Source: Cronobacter turicensis z3032 (lineage in GTDB: Bacteria; Pseudomonadota; Gammaproteobacteria; Enterobacterales; Enterobacteriaceae). From it: a stretch of 64,000 nt of DNA. Each line of letters opens with the position of its first letter. The stretch's first letter is position 1. A model generated the notes under the pieces. That model was not told the origin of the DNA. It did not search any database and was given only the letters and a program-made list of their open reading frames with translations. The DNA lies in assembly GCA_000027065.2 (NCBI GenBank), contig FN543093.2, positions 438,074 through 502,073 on the forward strand, in the 5' to 3' direction. Below are positions 41,828 through 52,601 of the stretch, piece after piece. Position numbers and translations under genes: made by a program.

Positions 41828-42871
41828 TCAGGCGAAGCGCAGCAGAATTTTGCCCTGCATCGGTGCGCCGTTGAGCGCCTGGACGGCGCTGACGAAGCTT
41901 TCCGCATCCCCCTGATGCGCAATCAGCGGACTGAGCGACAGCCGCTTTTCGGCAAGCAGTCGCGCGGCGGTTCGCCACTCTTCACCCGGCCAGGGCGCCG
42001 AATAGTTCATCCAGCTGCCGACCAGCGTCAGTTCATTACGTAAAATTTTGCCAAAAACCGTGGCGCAGAGCGTAAGGTCGTGATGGAGCGTCCCCACCAG
42101 CGCGACCTGCGCGCGCGGCCCGGCGATGTCGATGGCCAGTGATACCGTCTGCGGCGTGCCCGCGGTTTCCAGCACCAGTTGATCGAAGCGCTGCGTCTCC
42201 AGCGCGGCGGAAATGGCCTGTGCGGACATTTCCCGACTGTTCAGCACGCGATCGGCGCCGAGCGCGAGCGCCAGCCGGAGCTTTTCGGGATTAATATCAA
42301 TGGCCGTCACGCTATTCGCGCCCAGCGCCTGCGCGCACTGCATCGCCAGCAGACCGATAGTGCCGGCGCCGACGATCACGACGTTTTTGCCTTCACACCC
42401 CTGGGCCTGGTGAAAAGCATGTAGCCCGACGGTAACAGGTTCGAGAAACGCGCCATCTTCAACCGACATCTCTGGCGGCAATCGAAAGAGGCTGGCGCGT
42501 CTGACCACAATATACTCGGCGTGGCCACCTTCGCTGCGGGAGCCGACAAACTGGTAGTGTCGGCATAGGGAAAAGTAACCGCGCGCGCATTCTTCACAGA
42601 CAAAACAGGGCTGTAGCGGCACGCAGGCCACCGCATCGCCGGGCGAAAGATCGCTTACCGCGCTGCCGCAGCGCTCTACATAGCCGCTAAACTCATGGCC
42701 CAGCGTAATGGGATAGTAGTGCGCGCCGCCGGCGAAAATGCGGGGGATATCGGAGCCGCATAAACCCGAACAAACGACTTTCACCAGGACGTCGTCGTCC
42801 GCATTGATAGTGGGCATAGGGCGTTCTTCAACGCGTACGCTGCCCTCAGCATGAATTACCACTGATTTCAT
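41828..42871 (-). CDS. gatD: Galactitol-1-phosphate 5-dehydrogenase
   Basis: A zinc-dependent medium-chain dehydrogenase that oxidises galactitol-1-phosphate to tagatose-6-phosphate with NAD. The 347-residue protein has the catalytic zinc ligands Cys38 (VVCSGLCGSD) and the GHEFSG motif, the structural-zinc cysteines in CFVCEECARGYFSLC, and the Rossmann motif VGAGTIG. It lies 42 bases after gatC in the gat operon. Confidence 0.94.
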   Translation of the reverse strand: MKSVVIHAEGSVRVEERPMPTINADDDVLVKVVCSGLCGSDIPRIFAGGAHYYPITLGHEFSGYVERCGSAVSDLSPGDAVACVPLQPCFVCEECARGYFSLCRHYQFVGSRSEGGHAEYIVVRRASLFRLPPEMSVEDGAFLEPVTVGLHAFHQAQGCEGKNVVIVGAGTIGLLAMQCAQALGANSVTAIDINPEKLRLALALGADRVLNSREMSAQAISAALETQRFDQLVLETAGTPQTVSLAIDIAGPRAQVALVGTLHHDLTLCATVFGKILRNELTLVGSWMNYSAPWPGEEWRTAARLLAEKRLSLSPLIAHQGDAESFVSAVQALNGAPMQGKILLRFA

Positions 42872-42913
42872 TGTTCCTCCAGAAATTGCAGGGGGAGCGG
42901 CGCTCCCCCGTGG

Positions 42914-44287
42914 TCATGAAACGCTCGGGCCTGCCTCGCTGACGGCGGCTTTTTCCACCGCGACGAACGCCCGCGCCCGACGCCACGTAAGCAGCACGCC
43001 GGTAAGATAAATGACGCCAATAACGACAAACCCCGTCACGTTCTGCCAGGTGCAGAGCTGGATCAGCAGCCAGGTCACCGGCGAGCCGCCCTGATCCATC
43101 GAGGCCACCAGCCCACCCGCTTTAAGCGCGCCCGCATTGGCGGCAAGTTGGGTATGCAGGCCGATAGTCTGTGTCGCTATCCAGAGCGTCATGCTCATGA
43201 TGATGACGCCGGAGATTAGGGTGCGGAAAAGGTTCCCCTGGTGCACCGCGACCGCCATTGCCACAAAGAATCCGATGGTGGCCAGATCGCCAAATGGCAG
43301 CACCTGATTGCCCGGCACGACAACCGCAATCAGAATGGTTAAAGGAATAAAAATCAGACTGGCGGAAACCACCGAGGTGTGGCCCAGTAGCAGGGCCGGA
43401 TCGAGACCAATCAGGAACTCCTGGCTGCCGAATTTCGCCTGCAGGCGCTTACGCGCCTGCTTCGCGATAGGCGTCAGGCCATCCATAATCGGTTTAATGA
43501 CGCGCGGCATCAGGAGCATCACCGCCGCAGTTTTTACCGCCAGTTGCAGTACGCCTTTGACGTCATAACCTGCCAGCAGACCGATGACGAGCCCCATGAC
43601 AAAGCCCACGGTGACCGGCTCGCCAAAAGGGCCGAACCGCTTCTGCACATCGTCGGCGCTAAAATGGATGCGATTAAGCCCCGGAATTTTATCAATAAGG
43701 GTATCTACCAGTACCGCGATGGGGCCGAGATAGGCGGACGTGCCGTGAGGGATGGCCATGCCTTCCAGACCAAAATAGTCGCGGGTATCTTTGGCAAACC
43801 AGTCGCCAAGCTTGTAGACAAAAGCGGCATGCGCCGCCACGCCCACAATGCCAATCCAGTAAGAGCCCGTGGCGAGATGCAACATGGCGCCGGTAAACGT
43901 CATATGCCAGATATTCCAGATATCGACATTCACTACGCGCGTCATGCGGGTCAACAGCATGGCGATGTTGACGAGAATCGCGATGGGGATCGCCACCAGC
44001 GCGATTTGCGACGCCCACGTCATGGGTGAAGATCCCGGCCAGCCCACGTCCACCACATGAAGGTTTATTTCGAAATGCTCCGCCATCGCCTTCGCCGCCG
44101 GGCCAATCGAATCCAGCATCAGGCCGATGACGAGCCCGATACCTACAAACCCGATGCCAATATGCAGGCCAGACCGGAAGCATTCGCCCGCTTTCATGCC
44201 GAGCAGCTTTGAGAAGATGATAATGACCACCGGCAGCATGACCGTGGGGCCGAGGTCGAGGATGTAACGCATGATTTCGCTAAACAT
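42914..44287 (-). CDS. gatC: Galactitol PTS permease, EIIC component
   Basis: A 457-residue integral membrane protein with about 10-12 membrane segments, the sugar-translocating subunit of the galactitol phosphotransferase system (Gat family). The sequence matches E. coli GatC (451 residues), for example DIWNIWHMTFTGA and EGMAIPHGTSAYLGPIAVLVD. gatB lies four bases upstream, so translation is probably coupled. Confidence 0.94.
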   Translation of the reverse strand: MFSEIMRYILDLGPTVMLPVVIIIFSKLLGMKAGECFRSGLHIGIGFVGIGLVIGLMLDSIGPAAKAMAEHFEINLHVVDVGWPGSSPMTWASQIALVAIPIAILVNIAMLLTRMTRVVNVDIWNIWHMTFTGAMLHLATGSYWIGIVGVAAHAAFVYKLGDWFAKDTRDYFGLEGMAIPHGTSAYLGPIAVLVDTLIDKIPGLNRIHFSADDVQKRFGPFGEPVTVGFVMGLVIGLLAGYDVKGVLQLAVKTAAVMLLMPRVIKPIMDGLTPIAKQARKRLQAKFGSQEFLIGLDPALLLGHTSVVSASLIFIPLTILIAVVVPGNQVLPFGDLATIGFFVAMAVAVHQGNLFRTLISGVIIMSMTLWIATQTIGLHTQLAANAGALKAGGLVASMDQGGSPVTWLLIQLCTWQNVTGFVVIGVIYLTGVLLTWRRARAFVAVEKAAVSEAGPSVS

Positions 44288-44291
44288 GGCG

Positions 44292-44576
44292 TCACCCCAT
44301 CAGGATCGTCAGGATTTTTTGCTGGAGCGCCTCAATGCCGACGCCAGAGACGAAGGGCATGCCGTGCACCACCGGAATATCACCAAATGTGCGTTCGACT
44401 TTTGCCGTGGTGCAGATAAGATCGGCGCCATCCATATAGGTTTCAATCTCGTTCACCCTGCACTGCACCAGATCCACTTCAATATGGTGCGCTTCGCACA
44501 GCTCTTTGATCTCTTCTGCCGCCATGGTCGATGTGGCGACCGCGCCGCCGCAGGCCACGATGATTTTTCGTTTCAT
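44292..44576 (-). CDS. gatB: Galactitol PTS EIIB component
   Basis: A 94-residue cytoplasmic phosphocarrier. Cys9 in [19 protein letters not shown] is the expected phosphorylated cysteine that passes phosphate to galactitol on GatC. Length and sequence match E. coli GatB. It lies between gatA and gatC, with a clear AAAGGAGTACCC ribosome site. Confidence 0.94.
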   Translation of the reverse strand: MKRKIIVACGGAVATSTMAAEEIKELCEAHHIEVDLVQCRVNEIETYMDGADLICTTAKVERTFGDIPVVHGMPFVSGVGIEALQQKILTILMG

Positions 44577-44602
44577 AGGGTACTCCTTTTATTATCAGTA
44601 GA

Positions 44603-45070
44603 TTATGAAGCCCGGGCGCAGGGTTCAGGCGCAAGGATGGTCTGCTCAAACCGCGTGGCCAGCTCCGCGTCGGGCGCCTGCAGCAGCGCGTCCAGCACCT
44701 CAGGGTCTTGCAACTTGCCGAATAAACGGCGCAGCAGCGTCAGCTGCGCCGCCGGGTTGTCGACTATCAGCGCGATGATGAGAGAGACGGCTACCTCGCC
44801 GTCATCGTCGGCGCGCTGGAACCACACCGGGGAATCCGGGCGGATCAGGTAAATGGCTGGCGACACGGCATGTCTCGCCTCGCAGTGCGGGATAGCGACC
44901 GCATGCCGCTCAAGCGCAATGCCCGTTGGGAAGGCCGCCTCCCGCTCCAGCAGCGCAGCGGGGTAAGTGTCGCGCACTACCCCTTTGGCCAGCATGGTTT
45001 CGCCAATGTGCGCCAGCGCATGCTGACAGCCGGAAAAGGCGATGCCGGTACGTACGAATAATTGGCTCAT
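44603..45070 (-). CDS. gatA: Galactitol PTS EIIA component
   Basis: A 155-residue protein of the fructose/mannitol-type EIIA family that takes phosphate from HPr. The active histidine is in AVAIPHCEARHA. It matches E. coli GatA (150 residues). It lies 13 bases after gatZ and 26 bases before gatB. Confidence 0.93.
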   Translation of the reverse strand: MSQLFVRTGIAFSGCQHALAHIGETMLAKGVVRDTYPAALLEREAAFPTGIALERHAVAIPHCEARHAVSPAIYLIRPDSPVWFQRADDDGEVAVSLIIALIVDNPAAQLTLLRRLFGKLQDPEVLDALLQAPDAELATRFEQTILAPEPCARAS

Positions 45071-45083
45071 GGGTTCCTCTTTG

Positions 45084-46355
45084 TTAGTCGGCGTCAGGGG
45101 AGCAGCCGTAACGGTAGGCGCGCAGCACGTCCTGGATTTTGTCGATAATCAGGTCGTACGGCGTGGCTTTCAGCGTCCCGTCGTTCACGCTCTCAAACTG
45201 CCCCGGCAGAAACTGGCTGATAAGGCCGGGCGGGAGCGATATCTCTTCCAGATTGGCGATAAGCTTGCCCACGCTCTGGCTGATGCGCGGGTGCGGCCAG
45301 TAGTAGCGGATGCGATCGGAGAGGCTGAAGTGAATATCGACCATCGCCTGGCTCCAGGTGGGGCGGTAATACTTTTTCCAGTACGCCGGCTCGTTCAGCA
45401 TCACTTCATCAATGACGTCCCGCACATGGCTGCGGCGCTCCGGCGGGATCAACGCCTCTTCCATCCAGGCCAGCCCAAAGAGGGCTTCGCGCAGCGCGAA
45501 GGTCAGCGCAGGCCCCACTTTCAGAATGGCGAAATGGTCATGGACCAGCGCCCGATACGCCTGGCGTGACTGGTAATCCGTTGAGTGGGCCTCGTACACC
45601 AGCGGCGTCTGGTTAATCCACGCGGAAAGCGCCTGCGCGGGCTGCGGCTGATAGTGAATGATCTGGGTATGATCGAACTCCACGCCGGGCTGCACCACCA
45701 TCGCGATAACGCGTTCAAATGCCTCCTCCAGCCCCAGCCGGTAAAACGCCTCGCGGTGGGTTTCAAGCGTCAGCGAGGCATCCTCCACGCGCGTGACGTG
45801 TACGCTGCCGATCGTCGTGGCCTCGCCACCCGGCACGGGCACTTCCGTCCCGATGACATAGGTCAGCCGTTGCCGTTGCTCTGCGGTGGCGGCGCGCTCC
45901 GCCGCCTCGCAAAGCCGGGCTGCCCGCTCGGCCACCGTATGCGGTGCAAGCGGCACGGGATCGCCTTCGCAGGACATCGAGGCATCAAGATGAATTTTGC
46001 TAAAACCCGCCGCCACATACGCGGCGACCAGCACGACGGCTTTTTCGATTGCCGCTTCCGCGCTTTCGTTTTGCCAGCAGTTGGGGCCAAGGTGATCGCC
46101 GCCCAGAATAATGCGCTGGTGGGGGAAGCCGATCCGGTCTGCTATCTGCCAGACGAAATCGCGAAACTGATGGGGCTGCATACCGGTGTAGCCGCCAGAC
46201 TGATTGACCTGGTTTGAGGTGGCTTCAATCAACACCTTTCTGTCGGTGTGAAGATCGAAACGCAGCGCCGCTTCTATTACCAGCGGGTGGGCGGAGCAGA
46301 CGGAGCATATTCCAATAGGTTCTCCGGCTTTGTGTCGGGCTATCAAATCCTGCAT
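45084..46355 (-). CDS. gatZ: Tagatose-1,6-bisphosphate aldolase subunit GatZ
   Basis: A 423-residue protein of the GatZ/KbaZ family that is needed for full activity and stability of the class II aldolase GatY. It matches E. coli GatZ across its length ([44 protein letters not shown]). It starts after an unusually long 153-base gap from gatY that holds a perfect 14-base palindrome. Confidence 0.94.
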   Translation of the reverse strand: MQDLIARHKAGEPIGICSVCSAHPLVIEAALRFDLHTDRKVLIEATSNQVNQSGGYTGMQPHQFRDFVWQIADRIGFPHQRIILGGDHLGPNCWQNESAEAAIEKAVVLVAAYVAAGFSKIHLDASMSCEGDPVPLAPHTVAERAARLCEAAERAATAEQRQRLTYVIGTEVPVPGGEATTIGSVHVTRVEDASLTLETHREAFYRLGLEEAFERVIAMVVQPGVEFDHTQIIHYQPQPAQALSAWINQTPLVYEAHSTDYQSRQAYRALVHDHFAILKVGPALTFALREALFGLAWMEEALIPPERRSHVRDVIDEVMLNEPAYWKKYYRPTWSQAMVDIHFSLSDRIRYYWPHPRISQSVGKLIANLEEISLPPGLISQFLPGQFESVNDGTLKATPYDLIIDKIQDVLRAYRYGCSPDAD

Positions 46356-46436
46356 ATTCCCTCCATTTCATTTAATTTCATAAACTGTTTTTTGACTGAC
46401 AAAGGGCGTATTTCGCTTTCGCGAGCGGCCTCGTAA

Positions 46437-46450
46437 AATTTTCGAAAATT
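46437..46450. promoter_or_regulatory. Perfect palindrome in the gatY-gatZ gap
   Basis: AATTTTCGAAAATT is a perfect 14-base palindrome centred on TCGA, the same core as the motifs upstream of gatY. It lies about 82 bases before the gatZ start, in a gap longer than expected within an operon. It may be a second GatR operator or part of an internal promoter; this is inferred. Confidence 0.45.
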
Positions 46451-46508
46451 GTCAGAAAGCGCTTAAGGCAGGAGGGAATGGGTAGCCCTGAACCGCCTGC
46501 GCGCTGTC

Positions 46509-47366
<858 letters not shown>

Positions 47367-47412
47367 TTACTCCTTTCTTTCGGAATGTTTTGATTGAAAG
47401 GAATGTATATAT

Positions 47413-47480
47413 TATCGAAAGTTTCGGTTGTGATTTCGATCGCAAAAGGGATATTTCGAAGGGTATCGAAAGCGTTCGAA
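47413..47480 (-). promoter_or_regulatory. Cluster of TCGAA motifs upstream of gatY (candidate GatR operators)
   Basis: Five related motifs within 68 bases: TATCGAAA (47413), ATTTCGAT (47433), ATTTCGAA (47453), TATCGAAA (47464) and GTTCGAA (47474), in both orientations, about 50-120 bases before gatY. Repeated short motifs at a DeoR-family-controlled promoter fit GatR binding. The assignment is inferred. Confidence 0.5.
47428..47445. promoter_or_regulatory. Probable CRP site upstream of gatY
   Basis: TTGTGA-TTTCGA-TCGCAA is a symmetric match to the CRP half-sites with the required six-base centre. Catabolite control of gat is known in E. coli. One of the TCGA motifs forms its centre, so GatR and CRP could compete. 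Confidence 0.65.
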
Positions 47481-47520
47481 GGAAAAGTTGCGAGAGACGT
47501 TCTAAGAATGCGTGCTATGC

Positions 47521-47549
47521 GTGACAGAAGAGCATAAACCCTCTATACT
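47521..47549 (+). promoter_or_regulatory. rnpB promoter
   Basis: GTGACA (47521-47526) and TATACT (47544-47549) are 17 bases apart. The mature RNase P RNA starts eight bases after the -10 box. Confidence 0.7.
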
Positions 47550-47556
47550 CCGCGCC

Positions 47557-47933
<377 letters not shown>

Positions 47934-47940
47934 TTTAGAA

Positions 47941-47968
47941 AACCCCGCTTCGGCGGGGTTTTTGCTTT
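47941..47968 (+). terminator. rnpB terminator T1
   Basis: AACCCCGC-TTCG-GCGGGGTT followed by TTTGCTTTTG: a strong UUCG-capped rho-independent terminator. Confidence 0.9.
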
Positions 47969-47982
47969 TGGGGCGGGGCAAA

Positions 47983-48139
47983 GATGAATGACTGTCCACG
48001 ACGCTTTCTATGACAAGCACGCGGCTTACCGGTCAGCTTCACACTTTAAAAAAACCGCTTCGGCGGGGTTTTTGCTTTTGGAGGGCAGGCGAATATGAAT
48101 GACTGCCCACAAGGCGTTCTGTGAAAATAGTGCGGCTTA
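47983..48139 (+). repeat. Tandem partial copies of the rnpB 3' end and terminator
   Basis: The rnpB 3' segment from GATGAATGACTGTCCACG (47885) through CGGCTTACCGGTCAGCTTCA and the terminator recurs at 47983-48081, with a degenerate terminator (ACCGC-TTCG-GCGGGG). A shorter, more diverged copy starts at 48094 (TATGAATGACTGCCCAC) and fades after GCGGCTTAA. Spacings are 98 and 111 bases. E. coli has similar repeats after rnpB, with extra terminators. Confidence 0.85.
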
Positions 48140-48237
48140 ACGTTTGGTATCAGCAGGGAGGGTGAAAAGGTAAACGTGGAAAGGGAATATCAGGCTCAGA
48201 GACAGGCGAGCCATCTGGCCCGCCCGGAGAGCGTACG

Positions 48238-48414
48238 TCAGGCGGCTTCTTCCTCGGCCAGGCGTACTTCGGCTTCAGCGATAATGGCTTCCAGCTCGCT
48301 GAGCATGCAATCGTAGGTAAAATCTGGTTGCGCTCCGGCGCGTGTGTGCGCTTCCTGCGGGGCGGGTGTTACAGTCAACTTCGTGACTTTCTTTTGCTGT
48401 GTGATAGTACTCAT
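48238..48414 (-). CDS. yhaL: Small acidic protein YhaL
   Basis: A 58-codon frame on the minus strand starting MSTITQQKKVTKLTV. Its C-terminal part (YDCMLSELEAIIAEAEVRLA and EEEAA) closely resembles the end of E. coli YhaL, while the N-terminal half is basic and not conserved. AGGAG lies seven bases before the ATG. The acidic end should be helical. Function unknown. It is next to yhaK, as in E. coli, which supports the call. Confidence 0.8.
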   Translation of the reverse strand: MSTITQQKKVTKLTVTPAPQEAHTRAGAQPDFTYDCMLSELEAIIAEAEVRLAEEEAA

Positions 48415-48449
48415 TTTATGACTCCTGATGCAGCGATCTGCATCTTCTG

Positions 48450-49151
48450 TTACACCGGCAAATCTACCAGTAAAGCGCGCAGCGGCGAATCCGCAATAAG
48501 GGTTATGTTAGCCTCATCACGAATAAAGGCGCCGTCTCCGCAGGTTAATGCTTCTTTGTCTTCCGTTTCGGTCTTCACATGGACCGTACCGTGGATCGAC
48601 TGTAAATAGGCGCGCGGCCCGTTCAGGGGCATACTCACTGATTCCCCTTCATTCAGCGCGATGTGCCACAGCCACACCTGCTGGCGCAGTTGCAGGCTGC
48701 CTTCCGCACCGTCTGGCGAGGCGAGAAGCTGGCGCGCCTGCGGGCCGACCGCGATTTTCTGCACCGTCCGGTTTTCGCGCTCCGGGCAGGCGTCGAGCCA
48801 GAGCTGCATCCGCGTCAGCGAATGGTCTTTACTCAGGTTAAGTTCGCTGTAGCTCACGCCCGGTTGGGTGGAGAGCAGCAGCGCCTCGCCCGCTTTCGCG
48901 CGCAGGTGGTTGCCTTCGCTGTCGCGGTATTCCGCTTCGCCGTCGAGGATCAGGTTGAGGATATCGACTTTCGGGTAGGTGCGCGGCTGGAACGCGGCGC
49001 CGGGCGCCAGCACTTCCTGGTTCAGTACGCGCAGTGAGGCGTAGCCCAGCAGTTTCGGATCGAAGTAGTGGCCAAAGGAAAAGGTATAGCGAGCCTGCAG
49101 CCATCCATAGTCAGCTTGCCCACACTGTTTGGCTGTTCTCGTAATAATCAT
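48450..49151 (-). CDS. yhaK: Pirin-family bicupin YhaK
   Basis: A 233-residue bicupin, full length against E. coli YhaK. The pirin-like N-terminal cupin has the segment FSFGHYFDPKLLGYASLRVLN and PHTYPKVDILNLILDGEAEYRDSEGN. E. coli YhaK has been described as redox-sensitive and as lacking the usual metal ligands. Divergent from the regulator yhaJ, which in E. coli controls yhaK expression. Confidence 0.94.
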   Translation of the reverse strand: MIITRTAKQCGQADYGWLQARYTFSFGHYFDPKLLGYASLRVLNQEVLAPGAAFQPRTYPKVDILNLILDGEAEYRDSEGNHLRAKAGEALLLSTQPGVSYSELNLSKDHSLTRMQLWLDACPERENRTVQKIAVGPQARQLLASPDGAEGSLQLRQQVWLWHIALNEGESVSMPLNGPRAYLQSIHGTVHVKTETEDKEALTCGDGAFIRDEANITLIADSPLRALLVDLPV

Positions 49152-49253
49152 AATTTTACCTCTCTTGACAGGCTTTTATGTTAAGGGTGTGGACGCTGCA
49201 TTGTTAGCCAGTTAATCTGCTGGGTATATTCAAATTTCCTGAATGAGAACCTG

Positions 49254-50153
49254 ATGGCTAAAGAAAGGGCATTGACGCTTGAGGCGCTGCGCGTGATGGA
49301 CGCTATCGACCGGCGCGGCAGTTTCGCCGCCGCGGCCGACGAGCTGGGGCGCGTGCCGTCGGCGCTGAGCTACACCATGCAGAAGCTGGAAGAGGAGCTG
49401 GACGTGGTGCTGTTTGACCGCTCCGGGCACCGCACCAAGTTCACGAACGTCGGGCGTATGCTGCTGGAGCGCGGGCGTGTGTTGCTTGAGGCGGCCGATA
49501 AGCTCACCACGGATGCCGAAGCGCTGGCGCGCGGCTGGGAAACCCATCTGACTATCGTCGCCGAGGCGCTGGTGCCCACGCCGTGTTTGTTCCCGCTGGT
49601 GGATAAACTCGCCGCCAAAGCCAACACTCAACTCTCTTTCATTACCGAAGTGCTGGCAGGCGCGTGGGAGCGGCTGGAGCAGGGGCGCGCCGATATTGTC
49701 ATCGCGCCGGACATGCACTTTCGCTCGTCATCGGAAATTAACTCCCGCAAGCTATATACGCTGATGAATGTCTATGTGGCCGCGCCGGATCACCCGATCC
49801 ACGACGAGCCGGAGCCGCTGTCAGAGGTAACGCGCGTGAAGTATCGCGGCGTGGCGGTGGCGGATACCGCGCGCGAACGCCCGGTATTAACGGTGCAATT
49901 ACTCGATAAACAGCCGAGGCTGACGGTGACGTCCATCGAAGATAAGCGCCAGGCGCTGCTCGCCGGGCTTGGCGTGGCGACGATGCCGTACCCGCTGGTG
50001 GAAAAGGACATCGCCGAAGGGCGGCTGCGCGTCGTCAGCCCGGAGTCCACCAGCGAAGTGGACATTATCATGGCCTGGCGGCGCGATAGCATGGGCGAGG
50101 CGAAAGCCTGGTGCCTGCGCGAAATCCCCAAACTCTTTAACGTGAAGCGTTAA
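49254..50153 (+). CDS. yhaJ: LysR-type regulator YhaJ
   Basis: A 299-residue LysR regulator with an N-terminal winged helix (about 5-65: [32 protein letters not shown], split here by context) and a C-terminal effector domain. It matches E. coli YhaJ, reported to respond to aromatic compounds and to regulate yhaK and yqjF. Both yhaK (divergent, 102 bases away) and yqjF are in this window. Its last four bases overlap scrR on the other strand. Confidence 0.93.
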   Translation: MAKERALTLEALRVMDAIDRRGSFAAAADELGRVPSALSYTMQKLEEELDVVLFDRSGHRTKFTNVGRMLLERGRVLLEAADKLTTDAEALARGWETHLTIVAEALVPTPCLFPLVDKLAAKANTQLSFITEVLAGAWERLEQGRADIVIAPDMHFRSSSEINSRKLYTLMNVYVAAPDHPIHDEPEPLSEVTRVKYRGVAVADTARERPVLTVQLLDKQPRLTVTSIEDKRQALLAGLGVATMPYPLVEKDIAEGRLRVVSPESTSEVDIIMAWRRDSMGEAKAWCLREIPKLFNVKR

Positions 50154-51163
50154 TCCGCCGGATGACGCCATTGCAGCGTGGCCGGAAGGTAGCGCTGCAG
50201 CGGCGTCGGTTCCTTGTCATCCACCAGTTGGGTGATCATCTCAAAGCAGTCCAGCGCCAGCTGACGGCAATCCTGCTGCACGGTGTCGATGCGTACCGAC
50301 AGCGAATCATAGAGATAGTGATCGTCAAAGCTCGCCAGGTGGATATCGCTTTCCAGCAGACGATGCTGGCTCATGTAGCGCAGCACCCCTTCCAGCAGGC
50401 CGCAGGCGGCGGTAAACAACGCCTTTGGCGGGCGTCCCAGACGGGCGCACAGGGCGGCGAACATCTCATAGCCGCTGCTCGGATGATAATTGCCGTGAAT
50501 AATCCACTCCGGGCGTAGCTCAACGCCTGCCCGCGCCAGCCCTTGCTTAAAGCCTTCCAGGCGGTCGCGGGTCGGCGACAGACGCGGCTGGCCGCCAAGA
50601 AAATAGAACTCATCCGGATGCTGCCGGGCGATGCGCTCCACCAGCTCGGCGGTTGGCGTAATGGAGTCGGTGATGACCAGCGGCAACTGGGTGTCATTCA
50701 TATGACGGTCGAACAGCACTATCGGGAGCTGCTCGCTGAGCTTCACATAATCGCTGTCGCTCAACATGCTGGAAGCGACGATAAGCCCGTCGACCTGGCG
50801 CGACACCAGGTTATTGACCACCACGGTCTCCTGGCCCGGATTTTCATCGGTACAGGAGATAAGCAACTGGAGCCCCGCCTCGCGGCACAGGGTTTCCAGC
50901 TCGTAAGAAAACACCGCGAAACCGTAGTTGGTTATCTCCGGCACCACCAGGCCCAGCGTATGGCTACGGTTGTCGCGCAGCAGGCGGGCGTGGATGCTCG
51001 GCTGATAGTGGTGCTGCTGGGCGATAGCCAGAACGCGCTCGCGCGTCTCCTGCGCCACGCGCAGCTCTTTGCCTCGTCCATTGAGCACCAGGCTGGCGGT
51101 GGCTTTGGAAACCCCCGCCAGGGCGGCGATATCACTGATGGTAACGCGTTTGGTTTTTCGCAC
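50150..51163 (-). CDS. scrR: Sucrose operon repressor ScrR (LacI family)
   Basis: A LacI-family repressor close to Klebsiella/plasmid ScrR: N-terminal helix-turn-helix ([22 protein letters not shown]), hinge, and a sugar-binding core. I start it at the GTG at 51163 (337 residues, MRKTKRV), matching homologues that begin MKTKRV. A TTG at 51187 would add eight residues and sits too near its GAGGG. It is the last gene of scrYABR. The palindromes at 55606, 55665 and 56688 are its likely operators, with fructose or fructose-1-phosphate as the expected inducer. Confidence 0.9.
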   Translation of the reverse strand: MRKTKRVTISDIAALAGVSKATASLVLNGRGKELRVAQETRERVLAIAQQHHYQPSIHARLLRDNRSHTLGLVVPEITNYGFAVFSYELETLCREAGLQLLISCTDENPGQETVVVNNLVSRQVDGLIVASSMLSDSDYVKLSEQLPIVLFDRHMNDTQLPLVITDSITPTAELVERIARQHPDEFYFLGGQPRLSPTRDRLEGFKQGLARAGVELRPEWIIHGNYHPSSGYEMFAALCARLGRPPKALFTAACGLLEGVLRYMSQHRLLESDIHLASFDDHYLYDSLSVRIDTVQQDCRQLALDCFEMITQLVDDKEPTPLQRYLPATLQWRHPAD

Positions 51164-51191
51164 GGCTTCGGTTCGATGAGTGGTCAAACCC

Positions 51192-52601
51192 TCATTCTAC
51201 CATGCAGGCGCGTAACGACCAGTAGCGTAGCCGGAGTTGCGCGTCGCCCTCAAAGCCAAGCTTCGCGCCGGCCGCCGGGAAATAGCGGCTGCTCATCACG
51301 CCTTCGCCGTCGTTAATGAAAATCTCGACGCTGGAGCGGTCGCACAAAATGTGCAGGCGGCGGGCGTCGCCCTGCCAGTAACGATGCATCCACTCGCTGC
51401 AGGCCAGGCTCCGGCGCGCCAGACGCAGACCGTCGCGCGTCCATTCCAGGCGCAGGGTATCGGCGAAATCGAGCGTCACCTCGCCCTGAGCCTCCAGCAC
51501 CAGCTCCAGGCTTTCCGCCGCGAGCGAGGGGAGCGTGGCGGCCACGCCCTCCAGGCGCTGCTCCTCGCCGCGCAGGGCAGCGAGTTCGCGCGCCGGCTGC
51601 TGGCAGAGTTTGCCGTCGCGCAGCGTCAGTTCGCGCGGGCAGGTCATCTGGTGGATCCAGCCCTGCGCCACCGTCGGCTGCAACATCTCTTCGCCGTCCG
51701 GCACGCCCATCCAGCCGATGAGTAACCGGCGGCCATCGTCGGCCAGTGTGGTTTGCGGCGCGTAAAATTCAAAACCGGCGTCCAGCTCTACCAGCGGGCC
51801 GTGACGAAACTCCGGCTTGTCGTAGTCCAGATCGCCGCACAGGTACGCGCTCGGGTAGGTGTTGAGATAGCGTTTTTCTTCGCGCGTAACGCCCTGCGGG
51901 CAGCAGATCAGAATCGCTTTGCCGTCCAGCATGAAGAGATCCGGGCACTCCCACATATAACCCGCCTCGCCGAGCCCGCCGAGCGTGCTGCCAGCGATCT
52001 CGCCCAGGTTTTCCCAGTTCCACAGGTTGTCGGAGCGCAGCAGCAGGACTTTGCCCTGCAATGCCAGATCCTGCGCGCCCAGCACCATGTACCAGCGATC
52101 GCCGTGACGCCAGACTTTCGGGTCGCGCACGTGGCCGGTATAGCCGCCGGGCAGCGGCATCACCGGGCCGAGTTTGTCGAAACCGCCGTCGGCGTTCTGC
52201 ACCGCCAGACACTGCCAGGCGGTGCGGGTGCCGTCGTCAAATTTCACGTTGCCGGTATAGCAGAGCGTCAGACGCCCGTTGTCATCCACCGCGCTGCCTG
52301 AATAACAGCCGCTGCGGTCATACTCTTCATCCGGCATCAGCGCCAGCGGCTCGTGTCGCCAGTGCGTCAGATCCGCCGAGCTCCAGTGTCCCCAGCACTT
52401 ATGCTGGTGCTGGCAACCCAGCGCGTTCCACTGATAAAACAGGTGGTAACGCCCCTGAAAATGGATAAAACCGTTCGGATCGTTCATCAGGCCCGTGACC
52501 GGCGCCAGATGCCAGCGCGGGTAGTGGCGATCGCCAAGCGCGACCGGCAGGCCTTTCATCACGGCCTGTAAAATGGCAGGCAGCAGCGTGCGGATGGTCA
52601 T
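51192..52601 (-). CDS. scrB: Sucrose-6-phosphate hydrolase ScrB (GH32)
   Basis: Splits sucrose-6-phosphate into glucose-6-phosphate and fructose. The 469-residue GH32 enzyme shows the nucleophile Asp41 in MNDPNG (39-44), the transition-state RDP at 159-161 and the acid/base Glu218 in WECPDLF, followed by the C-terminal beta-sandwich. It is close to Klebsiella ScrB. Its start shares one base with the scrA stop. Confidence 0.95.
   Translation of the reverse strand: MTIRTLLPAILQAVMKGLPVALGDRHYPRWHLAPVTGLMNDPNGFIHFQGRYHLFYQWNALGCQHQHKCWGHWSSADLTHWRHEPLALMPDEEYDRSGCYSGSAVDDNGRLTLCYTGNVKFDDGTRTAWQCLAVQNADGGFDKLGPVMPLPGGYTGHVRDPKVWRHGDRWYMVLGAQDLALQGKVLLLRSDNLWNWENLGEIAGSTLGGLGEAGYMWECPDLFMLDGKAILICCPQGVTREEKRYLNTYPSAYLCGDLDYDKPEFRHGPLVELDAGFEFYAPQTTLADDGRRLLIGWMGVPDGEEMLQPTVAQGWIHQMTCPRELTLRDGKLCQQPARELAALRGEEQRLEGVAATLPSLAAESLELVLEAQGEVTLDFADTLRLEWTRDGLRLARRSLACSEWMHRYWQGDARRLHILCDRSSVEIFINDGEGVMSSRYFPAAGAKLGFEGDAQLRLRYWSLRACMVE

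Larger units (their letters stand above)
47934..48237. other. Region after rnpB without a gene
   Basis: The 304 bases from the end of rnpB to yhaL hold the rnpB terminator, two decaying tandem copies of the rnpB 3' segment, and about 95 bases (48140-48237) in which I recognise nothing. Confidence 0.7.
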
